Source of the DNA: DATAUK01 sp036268295
GTDB taxonomy: Bacteria > Actinomycetota > Actinomycetes > JAFAQI01
Length of the DNA stretch: 64,000 nt
Assembly (NCBI GenBank): GCA_036268295.1
Contig: DATAUK010000030.1
Span: 52,486 to 116,485, forward strand
Direction: 5' to 3'
The position numbers were made by a program, and so were the translations under genes. Positions within the stretch are counted from its first letter, which is position 1. Each line of letters starts with the position of its first letter. The notes beneath the pieces were generated by a model, which worked only from the letters and a program-made list of their open reading frames with translations, was not told the origin of the DNA and did not search any database. Shown here piece after piece: positions 1 to 6,779 of the stretch.

Positions 1-394
1 CCGCGCAGTACGGGCAGAACTCCGCACCGATGTAGAGCAGCTCAGGCTTGCCTTTGGCAGTCAGCGGCGGCTCGTTGCCGGTCACGGCCACAGGCAAGGT
101 CGCCACGTGGCCGTCATCGATCTTCCTCAGCGTCGCATCCGAGACCGACGTCACCGCCTTCACCACCGACGGGGAAGCAGCGGCCCGGTCCGAGATGTTG
201 CTGCCGCTGTTGTGGTTCAGGACCGCGAATGCGATGCCGGCCCCGACCAGGACCACGACGACGACGGCGGCAAGAATGCGAATCGCGCGGCGGCGCTGCT
301 CCTCGCGTTGCTGGATCGCGCGGGCGGCGGCCGCCTTCTCGCGGGCGGTCTGCGCGCTGGCAGCGCGGCGCTTCTTGTTGCTCTGGCGTCCCAT
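1..394 (-). CDS. DUF929-family thioredoxin-like membrane-anchored protein, C-terminus cut by window edge
   Basis: About 131 N-terminal residues are visible; the frame runs off the left edge without a stop. It begins MGRQSNKKRR, has a basic, Ala/Arg-rich cytoplasmic stretch, then one hydrophobic segment (ILAAVVVVVLVGAGIAFAVL) and an extracytoplasmic part reading KPELLYIGAEFCPYCA, a CxxC centre like that of DUF929 proteins. The ATG at 392-394 lies 7 bases downstream of the VKOR-like gene's stop, so both are probably one transcript. It is a paralogue of the gene at 856-1731, with the same N-terminal plan. By family knowledge DUF929 is thioredoxin-like; a role in extracytoplasmic disulfide formation with the VKOR neighbour is inferred. 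Confidence 0.85.
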   Translation of the reverse strand, partial: MGRQSNKKRRAASAQTAREKAAAARAIQQREEQRRRAIRILAAVVVVVLVGAGIAFAVLNHNSGSNISDRAAASPSVVKAVTSVSDATLRKIDDGHVATLPVAVTGNEPPLTAKGKPELLYIGAEFCPYCA

Positions 395-401
395 TACCTA
401 C

Positions 402-863
402 TCAGTTCGTGATCGGGTCGAGCGGACGCAACAGGTACGCCGCCAGGACGGTGAGGAACAGCAGGAACGTCACCACGTGCACCCCAGTGCACCACAAGCA
501 GATCGCTTTGATCTGAACGGTCTCCGCGAAGACGAGGTAGCAGACCATGCCGATCCCGGCGACCACGCTGGCAAGTCGTAGCCGCCCGAGCCACGGATTG
601 CCGACCTGCCAGGCCCACGGCGACATCAGGATCACCATCGCGGCGTAGAAAGCCAGGCCGGCAAGCGCGACCGGGATGTGGCCGAAGATCTCCGACTGCG
701 AGCTCGTGGTGACCTTTGCACAGTCGACATGCCCTGACGCCTTACAGATCAGCGCCCCCGGGTGGTAGTGGGTGTAGGTCAGGTAGATCGAGATTCCCAG
801 GCCGATCAGGGACAGCGGGAAGCTGATCGGCCACGCCCACCTAACGTTGAGGGAATCAGGCAT
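402..863 (-). CDS. Vitamin K epoxide reductase (VKOR) family membrane protein
   Basis: A 153-residue polytopic membrane protein with four or five hydrophobic segments. It has the VKOR cysteine set: a loop pair C40 and C48 (LICKASGHVDC) and the membrane CxxC at C122-C125 (ICLWC), plus SEIFGHIPVA with the conserved Ser of the family. Bacterial VKORs reoxidise a DsbA-like partner and pass electrons to quinone, replacing DsbB. Its ATG overlaps the end of the upstream DUF929 gene by 8 bp and a second DUF929 gene follows 7 bp later, so translation is probably coupled and the two DUF929 proteins are the obvious candidate partners. The partnership is inferred from position; the fold assignment is firm. 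Confidence 0.93.
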   Translation of the reverse strand: MPDSLNVRWAWPISFPLSLIGLGISIYLTYTHYHPGALICKASGHVDCAKVTTSSQSEIFGHIPVALAGLAFYAAMVILMSPWAWQVGNPWLGRLRLASVVAGIGMVCYLVFAETVQIKAICLWCTGVHVVTFLLFLTVLAAYLLRPLDPITN

Positions 864-1731
864 TCAGCTGACTCTGCAGGCTCGAGATCGCAGGGACAAG
901 GCAAGCGCTGGCGGGCTGGTTCTTGGTCAGCCTGCACAGCGTCGCCGTCAACCGGTTCGCTTCCCCGAGGATGTCCTTCGCGAGCTTGCTGCTTGGATTC
1001 TTCAGCTGGGCGGCTACCTGCTGCTGATTGAGCCCGCTGAGGTCGGTCTCGGTGTAGCCGGCGTTGGTCTGGACGTACTTCCCGCCGAAGTCCAGGAACG
1101 GGAATCCGGTTGTGTACTTGCTGAAGACCTTGTTCTGCGCCGCGGTCAGCGGCTGGAGCTGATTCTGGGCGCGATCCTCGTTCTCGACCGGAACGAACGA
1201 AAGGTACTTACTGGTGTAATGCGACTTGTAGAACGTGAACGTTGCGAGATCGCCGTCGTCATTTGCCGATCGGATCTCGGACAGTCCGGAGAACGTCCCG
1301 AATCGGGACAGTGCTTGGATCATGGACCAGCGCTCGGCGGCGCAGAACGGGCAGAACTCGCCGCCGACGTAGAGCAGCTCCGGTTTGCCGTGTGAGGTGA
1401 GCGGCGGGTCGCCGGACGTCGGCTTCGCGCTGAGACCGGTCGAGCCGGCACCGACCGTCGAGAGCGTCGCGGGAGTGATGGACGTCAGCGTGTTGAGCAC
1501 GCCCGATACGCCGGCAGTCGAGCGGTCGTTCTTGCTCGTCGACTTGTTCCCGTGAATCACGACGTAGCCCACGGCGGCCACCACGAGGGCAATCACGACG
1601 ACCGAGCTGAGCACGATCAGTGCCTTGCGGCGCTGATCGGCACGCTGTTGCTCGGCTCGCGCGAGGGCAGCCTTCTCCCGCGCAGTGACCGCGCTCTGCT
1701 GGCGGCGCGCCTTGTTGGTCTTGCGTCCCAC
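856..1731 (-). CDS. DUF929-family thioredoxin-like membrane-anchored protein
   Basis: A 291-residue protein. Residues 1-36 are basic and Ala/Gln-rich (probably cytoplasmic), residues 37-59 form a transmembrane anchor, and the rest is predicted outside. The thioredoxin-like domain starts around residue 115 and carries CPFC at 127-130 (GGEFCPFCAAERW). This is the DUF929 family, seen mainly in Actinobacteria and thermophilic archaea; no member's substrate is known to me. It is first in a three-gene minus-strand set (DUF929, VKOR, DUF929) and overlaps the VKOR start by 8 bp. The most economical reading is a membrane-tethered thiol oxidase recharged by the VKOR homologue. Confidence 0.9.
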   Translation of the reverse strand: MGRKTNKARRQQSAVTAREKAALARAEQQRADQRRKALIVLSSVVVIALVVAAVGYVVIHGNKSTSKNDRSTAGVSGVLNTLTSITPATLSTVGAGSTGLSAKPTSGDPPLTSHGKPELLYVGGEFCPFCAAERWSMIQALSRFGTFSGLSEIRSANDDGDLATFTFYKSHYTSKYLSFVPVENEDRAQNQLQPLTAAQNKVFSKYTTGFPFLDFGGKYVQTNAGYTETDLSGLNQQQVAAQLKNPSSKLAKDILGEANRLTATLCRLTKNQPASACLVPAISSLQSQLNA

Positions 1732-1762
1732 AACAACACCTTCCGTGACCCGGGCGGCCGAA

Positions 1763-1816
1763 CCTCCAGCCTAACTGGAGGAACGTGGCAAACCTGAGGA
1801 CCGGTTCAGGGAACCG
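1763..1816 (-). terminator. Two small hairpins after the pcrA stop, possible terminator
   Basis: The 116-bp gap between the pcrA stop (1848) and the first DUF929 gene (1731) holds two perfect stem-loops: CGGTTC-AGG-GAACCG (1802-1816) and CCTCCAG-CCTAA-CTGGAGG (1763-1781). Neither is followed by a T-tract on the minus strand. They might end the pcrA transcript, or sit in the DUF929 leader; the sequence does not decide. Confidence 0.3.
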
Positions 1817-1847
1817 CGAAGTCTCACAGCCCGTTCACAGCCGATGC

Positions 1848-4124
1848 TCAGAGCTTGACGATCGGGGCGTAACGCAGCAACAGCCGCTTCGTGCCGACCT
1901 CGTCACCGAAGTAGACCTCCGCCTCTGCCGACGAGTCGGCGCCGCGGACCGAGACCACCTGTCCCATTCCGAACGCGTCGTGGGTGACCCGATCCCCCGG
2001 TGAAAGCGAGGGAATTGGTCGCAAACCGGTGCCGGCTGAGCGACCCCGACGATTCAGCCGGTCGATCGCATGCTGTGACGCGGTCACCTCGGTCGAGCCC
2101 TGCCACCCGATGGTCTCGGCCGGGAGATCGTCGAGGAACCGCGACGGCGGGTTGTACGACGGCGAACCCCAGGCCGACCGGACGTTGGCGCGGCTGACGT
2201 AGAGCCGCTTCTCGGCACGGGTGATGCCGACGTAGGCGAGCCGGCGTTCTTCCTCGAGCTCGGCGGAGTTGCCGAGCGCGCGCATATGCGGGAAAACACC
2301 GTCCTCCATCCCGGTCAGGAACACGACCGGGAACTCCAGACCCTTCGCGGTGTGCAGCGTCATCAGCGTCACGACGCCGTCCGAGCCGTCCGGGCTCGGC
2401 ACCTGGTCGGCGTCGGCGACAAGCGCAACCTGCTCGAGGAAGTCGGCGAGGGTGCCGTCCGGGCGGGTCTGCTCGAACTCGCGCGCGACGGAGACCAGCT
2501 CCTCGAGGTTCTCGACCCGGCCCTCGTCCTGCGGGTCGGCACTCGCCCTCAGCTCGGCGAGATAGCCGGTCCGGTCGAGCACCGCTTCGAGCACGTCACC
2601 CGGTGCCGCCTCGGCCATCTCGGTCAGCTGGTCGATCATGGTCACGAAACCCTGGATCGCGTTGAGCGACCGGGCGGCGAGACCGGCGGACTCGGCGCGA
2701 TGCAGCGCTTCGAAGTACGTCGTACCCGACCGTTCGGCGAGGACCGCGATGGCCGACTCCGAGGTGTCGCCGATCCCGCGCTTGGGGACGTTGAGGATCC
2801 GGCGCAGCGAGACGGTGTCAGCCGGGTTGACCAGCACCCGCAGATAGGCCAGCGCGTCGCGGACCTCGCGCCGCTCGTAGAACCGCACGCCACCCACGAC
2901 CTTGTAGGGCAGGCCGACCCGGATGAACACTTCCTCGAAGACCCGGCTCTGGGCGTTGGTGCGGTAGAAAACCGCAACGTCGCAAGCCCGAACGCCGGCC
3001 TCGTCGGAGAGCCGGTCGATCTCGCCGGCGATCCACGCCGCCTCGTCGTGCTCGTTGTCCGCGACGTACCCGACGATCTTCTCGCCGTCGCCGGCATCGG
3101 ACCACAGCCGCTTCCGTGGCCGGTCCGGGTTACGGGAGATGACGGCGTTGGCCGCGGTCAGGATGGTTTGGGTCGAGCGGTAGTTCTGCTCGAGCAGGAT
3201 GACGGTGGCGTCCGGGTAGTCCTTCTCGAACTGCAGGATGTTGCGGATCGTCGCGCCGCGGAAGGCATAGACCGACTGATCGGCGTCGCCGACCACGCAA
3301 AGCTCGCCGGCCGACTCGCCGTGGCCGACCAGCTCGCGGACGAGAACGTACTGCGCGTGGTTGGTGTCCTGATATTCATCGACCAGAACGTGACGGAACC
3401 GGCGGCGGTAGTGCTCGGCAACGTCGGGGAACAGCTGCAGCAGCGAGACCGTCGTCATGATCAGGTCGTCGAAGTCCAGCGCGTTGGCCTGCTGGAGCCG
3501 GCCCTGATACATCCGGTAGGCGTCCGCGACCATTCGCTCGAGATGGTTTTCGGCCCGCGACTGGGCCTCCTCGTAGTCGACCAGCTCGTTCTTCAGGTTC
3601 GAGACCTGGTTGGCGACCGATCGCGCCGAGAGGCGCTTCGGGTCGAAGTCGAGGTCGCGGCAGACCGTAGCCATCAGCCGGCGCGAGTCGTCGGCGTCAT
3701 AGATCGAGAACGTGCTGGTGAAGCCCAGCGGCTTGCCCTCGGCCCGCAGGATCCGCACGCACGCCGAGTGGAACGTCGACACCCACATCATCCGGGCGCG
3801 ACCACCTACCAGGCTCGCGACCCGTTCCTTCATCTCGCCGGCAGCCTTGTTGGTGAAGGTGATCGCGAGCACCTCACCGGGCTGGACGTGACGCTGGCCG
3901 AGCAGCCAGGCGATCCGGTGCGCCAGCACCCGGGTCTTGCCCGAGCCCGCGCCGGCGACGATCAGCAGCGGTCCGCCCTCGTGGATGACGGCCGCCCGCT
4001 GCTGCGGGTTGAGCCCCTCGAGCAGGGTCTCCGGATCGACCCCGGCACGCGGGCGTGGCCGGTCGCTCGCCGGTTGGTCCGGCGGCTCGCCAGGATCGGG
4101 AAGGTCATCGAAAAGAGTCGTCAT
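1848..4124 (-). CDS. pcrA: ATP-dependent DNA helicase of the UvrD/PcrA (SF1A) family
   Basis: 758 residues, normal for actinobacterial PcrA/UvrD1. Visible in order: Q-motif region LNPQQRAAV; Walker A AGAGSGKT (57-64); motif Ia TFTNKAAGEM; Walker B VDEYQDTN; motif III GDADQSVYAFRGA; motif IV QNYRST; motif V TLHTAKGLEF; motif VI VGITRAEKRLYVS. The C-terminus (RVTHDAFGMGQVVSVRG..) is the Tudor-like domain that in PcrA contacts RNA polymerase. It unwinds DNA 3'-5' in repair and replication-transcription conflict resolution. It is transcribed alone, divergently from the PIG-L gene, with a long perfect palindrome between the two starts. Start ATG chosen because it gives a short acidic leader before the helicase core. 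Confidence 0.97.
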   Translation of the reverse strand: MTTLFDDLPDPGEPPDQPASDRPRPRAGVDPETLLEGLNPQQRAAVIHEGGPLLIVAGAGSGKTRVLAHRIAWLLGQRHVQPGEVLAITFTNKAAGEMKERVASLVGGRARMMWVSTFHSACVRILRAEGKPLGFTSTFSIYDADDSRRLMATVCRDLDFDPKRLSARSVANQVSNLKNELVDYEEAQSRAENHLERMVADAYRMYQGRLQQANALDFDDLIMTTVSLLQLFPDVAEHYRRRFRHVLVDEYQDTNHAQYVLVRELVGHGESAGELCVVGDADQSVYAFRGATIRNILQFEKDYPDATVILLEQNYRSTQTILTAANAVISRNPDRPRKRLWSDAGDGEKIVGYVADNEHDEAAWIAGEIDRLSDEAGVRACDVAVFYRTNAQSRVFEEVFIRVGLPYKVVGGVRFYERREVRDALAYLRVLVNPADTVSLRRILNVPKRGIGDTSESAIAVLAERSGTTYFEALHRAESAGLAARSLNAIQGFVTMIDQLTEMAEAAPGDVLEAVLDRTGYLAELRASADPQDEGRVENLEELVSVAREFEQTRPDGTLADFLEQVALVADADQVPSPDGSDGVVTLMTLHTAKGLEFPVVFLTGMEDGVFPHMRALGNSAELEEERRLAYVGITRAEKRLYVSRANVRSAWGSPSYNPPSRFLDDLPAETIGWQGSTEVTASQHAIDRLNRRGRSAGTGLRPIPSLSPGDRVTHDAFGMGQVVSVRGADSSAEAEVYFGDEVGTKRLLLRYAPIVKL

Positions 4125-4167
4125 CAGCGCGGTCGAGCCTATGCCGCCGTACGGTCACCCCCCACCT

Positions 4168-4231
4168 CGCCGAACTTGCTCATATCAACCGTTTGGGCCT
4201 GGCCAAACGGTTGATATGAGCAAGTTCGGCG
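4168..4231. repeat. Perfect 29-bp inverted repeat with 6-nt loop
   Basis: Left arm 4168-4196 and right arm 4203-4231 are exact reverse complements (arm begins CGCCGAACTTGCTCATATCA), separated by GCCTGG. The arm is about 52% GC, well below the flanking coding DNA. It lies between the divergent starts of pcrA (4124) and the PIG-L gene (4250), where a factor-independent terminator would not be expected. It could be a cruciform-forming operator, a REP/MITE-like insertion, or a 5'-UTR hairpin of the PIG-L transcript. Confidence 0.9.
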
Positions 4232-4249
4232 TTAGGTACGCTCGCGCGG

Positions 4250-4963
4250 GTGATCGAGGACAGCACGGTAGAGCGGGTTCTGGTCGTGACGGCGCATCCC
4301 GACGACGTCGACTTCGGGCTGGCCGGCACGGTCGCAACCTGGACCGACGCCGGGATCGCGGTGAGCTACTGCATCGTCACCAGCGGCGATGCCGGCGGGT
4401 TCGACCCGGCGGTGCCACGGAGTGAGATCGCGGGCATCCGGCAGGCCGAACAGCGGGCGGCCGCAGCGACGGTCGGGGTGACCGACGTACGGTTCCTCGG
4501 CTATCCCGACGGCCGGGTCGAAGTCACCCTCGACCTGCGACGCGACATCGCGCGGGTGATCCGCGAGGTGCGACCGCAGCGGCTGGTCGCGCAGTCGCCG
4601 GTGCGCCACATGGTGCGGATGCCGGCCAGCCATCCCGACCACATCGCAGTCGGCGAGGCCACGATGTGCGCGCTCTATCCGGATGCCCGCAACCCGTTCG
4701 CGTTCACCGACACCCTCGGTGACCTCGAGGCGTGGACCGTGCCGGAGACCTGGGTGACCGGCATGGAAAGGATGAACCATTACGTCGACGTGACTGCGGT
4801 CTTCGAGCGCAAGAAGGCCGCATTGCTCGAGCACAAGAGCCAGATCAAGAGCCCGGAGGAACTGCACAACCTGCTCGTCTGGTGGCTCGGCGCGAACGCC
4901 GAAGCGGCCGGCTGGGAGGAGGGACGGTACGCCGAGGCGTTCTGGGTGATGGACACCGGCTGA
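4250..4963 (+). CDS. PIG-L/LmbE-family N-deacetylase
   Basis: 237 residues beginning with GTG. The family's zinc motif AHPDD is at 15-19 and the third ligand region appears as SHPDHIAVGEA near the middle; this is the PIG-L/MshB fold that removes acetyl from N-acetylglucosaminyl-type substrates. Actinobacteria carry several (MshB in mycothiol synthesis, Mca in conjugate cleavage), but this one is shorter than MshB/Mca and lacks enough features to choose a substrate. It stands alone on the plus strand, converging with the ArgA-like gene 5 bp after its stop. Family call firm; substrate unknown. Confidence 0.93.
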   Translation: MIEDSTVERVLVVTAHPDDVDFGLAGTVATWTDAGIAVSYCIVTSGDAGGFDPAVPRSEIAGIRQAEQRAAAATVGVTDVRFLGYPDGRVEVTLDLRRDIARVIREVRPQRLVAQSPVRHMVRMPASHPDHIAVGEATMCALYPDARNPFAFTDTLGDLEAWTVPETWVTGMERMNHYVDVTAVFERKKAALLEHKSQIKSPEELHNLLVWWLGANAEAAGWEEGRYAEAFWVMDTG

Positions 4964-4968
4964 GTCGC

Positions 4969-5466
4969 CTACAGGTCGAGCAGCATCCGGGTGTTGCCGA
5001 GGATGTTGGGTTTGACCCGCTCGAGGCTCAGGAACTCCGCGACTCCCTCGTCGTAGGAACGCAGCAGCTCTTCGTAGACGCCAGGCTCGACCGCGGTCGC
5101 GGTGAACGGCTTGAAGCCGTGCGCGCCGAAAAAGCCGATCTCGAAAGTCAGGCAGAACACCCGGCGCACACCGACGGCGTGGGCCCGCGTGAGCAACGTC
5201 TCGAGGATCGCGTGGCCGACGCCCTGATGCCTACACGCCGGATCGACCGCAACGGTCCGTACCTCGGCGAGGTCGGCCCAGAGCACGTGCAAGGCGCCGC
5301 AGCCCACCGGCTCGCCGTCGACCTCCGCGACGACGAACTCCTGAATGTCCTCGTAGAGAGTGACGGTCGGCTTGTCGAGCAGGTGACCGCTGTCGCTGTA
5401 GAAGTCGACCAGCCGTCGGATCAACTCGACGTCGCTGGTGCGCGCCGGCCGGACCAACGTGCTCAC
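4969..5466 (-). CDS. argA: ArgA-type amino-acid N-acetyltransferase (GNAT), probable N-acetylglutamate synthase
   Basis: 165 residues, a single GNAT domain with acetyl-CoA loop CRHQGVGHAIL. It closely resembles, from memory, the short mycobacterial N-acetylglutamate synthase Rv2747: shared stretches include VGCGALHVLWADLAEVRTVAVDP-like core, EIGFFGAHGF and the C-terminal VKPNILGNTRMLL. That enzyme makes N-acetyl-L-glutamate, the first step of arginine synthesis, in organisms without a classical kinase-fused ArgA. The GTG/ATG start region overlaps the upstream MarR gene's stop by 4 bp, so the two are translationally coupled, which is odd for a housekeeping biosynthetic enzyme. No other arg gene is nearby. 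Confidence 0.88.
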   Translation of the reverse strand: MSTLVRPARTSDVELIRRLVDFYSDSGHLLDKPTVTLYEDIQEFVVAEVDGEPVGCGALHVLWADLAEVRTVAVDPACRHQGVGHAILETLLTRAHAVGVRRVFCLTFEIGFFGAHGFKPFTATAVEPGVYEELLRSYDEGVAEFLSLERVKPNILGNTRMLLDL

Positions 5467-5975
5467 GCCAGGATCGAGGTTTCTGCTGATGTCTCGATGC
5501 AGGCCTCGACCCGGCAGGCGCCGGCGAGATCACCCAGTGCGTCGGACACCGCGTCCTGCTGGGCGGGCGATAGCCAGTCGAGAAAATGCTCACGCACGCC
5601 ACGTAGATGGGTGGGGTAGGCCTCGACCAGCCGCGACATCCCGAGCGGCGTCAACACCGCGTAGACCACCCGAGCGTCGGCGCCGCAGCGCTGCCGCTCG
5701 ACGAATTCCTCTCGGGCCAACCGGTCGACCAGCCGGGTCAGACCGCTCGGCGTCAGGATGGCGTGGGTTGCGAGCTCGGACATCCGCAGCCGCTGTTCGG
5801 GCGCCTCGGACAGATGCGCGAGCACCTCGTAGGCCGGCAAGGTCAGCCCGTGCTCGGCTTCGAGCTCGGCCTCGAGCCGGCGTACGACGCGGCTGTGCGC
5901 ACGGATGAGGGCGTGCCACGCCGACATCTCCGTCGCATCGAGCGGGTTGGTCCCGCAGCCTTCGGACCCGGTCAT
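5463..5975 (-). CDS. MarR-family transcriptional regulator
   Basis: 170 residues with a winged helix-turn-helix: recognition region MSELATHAILTPSGLTRLVDRL (about 70-92) followed by wing EFVERQRCGADARVVYAVLT. Helices at both ends form the usual MarR dimer interface. It is divergent from yceI; the 102-bp gap contains two related palindromic boxes (6000-6018, 6046-6064), so it probably represses itself and yceI. Its stop overlaps the argA-like start by 4 bp. Ligand unknown. The Met at 5975 is kept as start; no strong Shine-Dalgarno is visible, and a downstream Met (MSAWHAL, residue 17) is an alternative. Confidence 0.92.
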   Translation of the reverse strand: MTGSEGCGTNPLDATEMSAWHALIRAHSRVVRRLEAELEAEHGLTLPAYEVLAHLSEAPEQRLRMSELATHAILTPSGLTRLVDRLAREEFVERQRCGADARVVYAVLTPLGMSRLVEAYPTHLRGVREHFLDWLSPAQQDAVSDALGDLAGACRVEACIETSAETSILA

Positions 5976-5999
5976 CCCATCAGGATACGGCTTCCTGAC

Positions 6000-6064
6000 G
6001 GTTAGTTGCTAACGCAAGGAATATTGGTTATGGTCGACACAGTTACTTGCACTAACAACTAACC
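6000..6064. promoter_or_regulatory. Paired palindromic operators, probable MarR sites of the divergent marR/yceI promoters
   Basis: Box 1 (6000-6018, GGTTAGTTGCTAACGCAAG) contains the perfect palindrome GTTAG-TTG-CTAAC (6001-6013). Box 2 (6046-6064, CTTGCACTAACAACTAACC) is its inverted copy, matching at 16 of 19 positions. They are separated by 27 bases and fill most of the gap between marR (start 5975) and yceI (start 6078). The geometry is that of a MarR autoregulatory region; binding is inferred. Confidence 0.7.
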
Positions 6065-6077
6065 GAGGAGCCCCGCG

Positions 6078-6638
6078 ATGACGCAGACGACTACCGAACC
6101 CACCACCCTGACCGGCGACTACGACATCGACGCGGTGCACAGCAGGCTCGGCTTCGCGGCCAAGCACGCGATGGTGACGACGGTGCGTGGCAAGTTCAAC
6201 ACCTTCACCGCCGAGGTTCACCTCGACGAGGACAATATCGCCAACAGCTCGGCCCGGATCGAGATCGACGCCACGAGCGTCGACACCGGCAACGGCCAGC
6301 GCGACGACCACATCCGCAACGCCGACTTCTTCGAGGTCGAGACCTACCCGAAGATCACCTTCGTCAGCACCGCCGCGGAGAAGACCGGCGACGAGGAGTT
6401 CGTGCTGCACGGTGACCTGACGATCAAGAACACCACCAAGGCGATCTCGATCCCGTTCGAGCAGACCGGTGCCGCGGTTGACCCGTGGGGCAACTTCCGG
6501 GTCGGCTTCGAGGGCAAGGTCAAGATCGACCGCACCGACTGGGACGTGAGCTTCAACGCGCCGCTCGGCTCCGGCGGCCTGGTGATCAGCGAGAAGATCA
6601 CCCTGGAGTTCGACATCGCGGCCGTGCGCCGCGGCTGA
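6078..6638 (+). CDS. YceI-family polyisoprenoid-binding-like protein
   Basis: 186 residues, the standard length for actinobacterial YceI proteins. It has the lipocalin-like signatures: GDYDIDAVHSRLGFAAKHAMV at the N-terminus, DDHIRNADFFEVETYPKITF in the middle and VKIDRTDWDVSFNAPL with VISEKITLEFDI at the end. Family members bind long isoprenoid or amphiphilic chains in a beta-barrel; cellular roles are mostly undefined. No signal peptide is present, so it is probably cytoplasmic. A good Shine-Dalgarno (GAGGAG, 6065-6070) precedes the ATG and directly abuts operator box 2. The last codons lie in the first unit of a 29-bp tandem repeat that continues past the stop. Confidence 0.93.
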   Translation: MTQTTTEPTTLTGDYDIDAVHSRLGFAAKHAMVTTVRGKFNTFTAEVHLDEDNIANSSARIEIDATSVDTGNGQRDDHIRNADFFEVETYPKITFVSTAAEKTGDEEFVLHGDLTIKNTTKAISIPFEQTGAAVDPWGNFRVGFEGKVKIDRTDWDVSFNAPLGSGGLVISEKITLEFDIAAVRRG

Positions 6639-6733
6639 TCTACAGAGCGGCCGTGCGCCGGGCCTGATCCACACAGCGGCCGTGCGCCGCGCCTGATCCA
6701 CACAGCGGCCGTGCGCCGGGCCTGAGCGACAGA
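6618..6733. repeat. Four tandem copies of a 29-bp unit spanning the yceI stop codon
   Basis: Units 6618-6646, 6647-6675, 6676-6704 and 6705-6733 each begin GCGGCCGTGCGCCG and end in a variant of TGATCCACACA. The first unit encodes the last residues of YceI (AAVRRG) and its TGA. The others follow in the intergenic space, so the array looks like local amplification of the gene's 3' end. The unit length is not a multiple of three, so extra copies cannot extend the protein in frame. Confidence 0.95.
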
Positions 6734-6779
6734 TAGCAGCCGCATCGTTTTTCGGCCCGCGCCATGACAGGCTGGCGCG

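Noticed and set aside
2286..4214. A 642-codon open frame on the plus strand
   Set aside because: It is antisense to the whole pcrA gene, with Arg/Gly/Val-rich composition and no domain; high-GC third-codon bias opens such frames.
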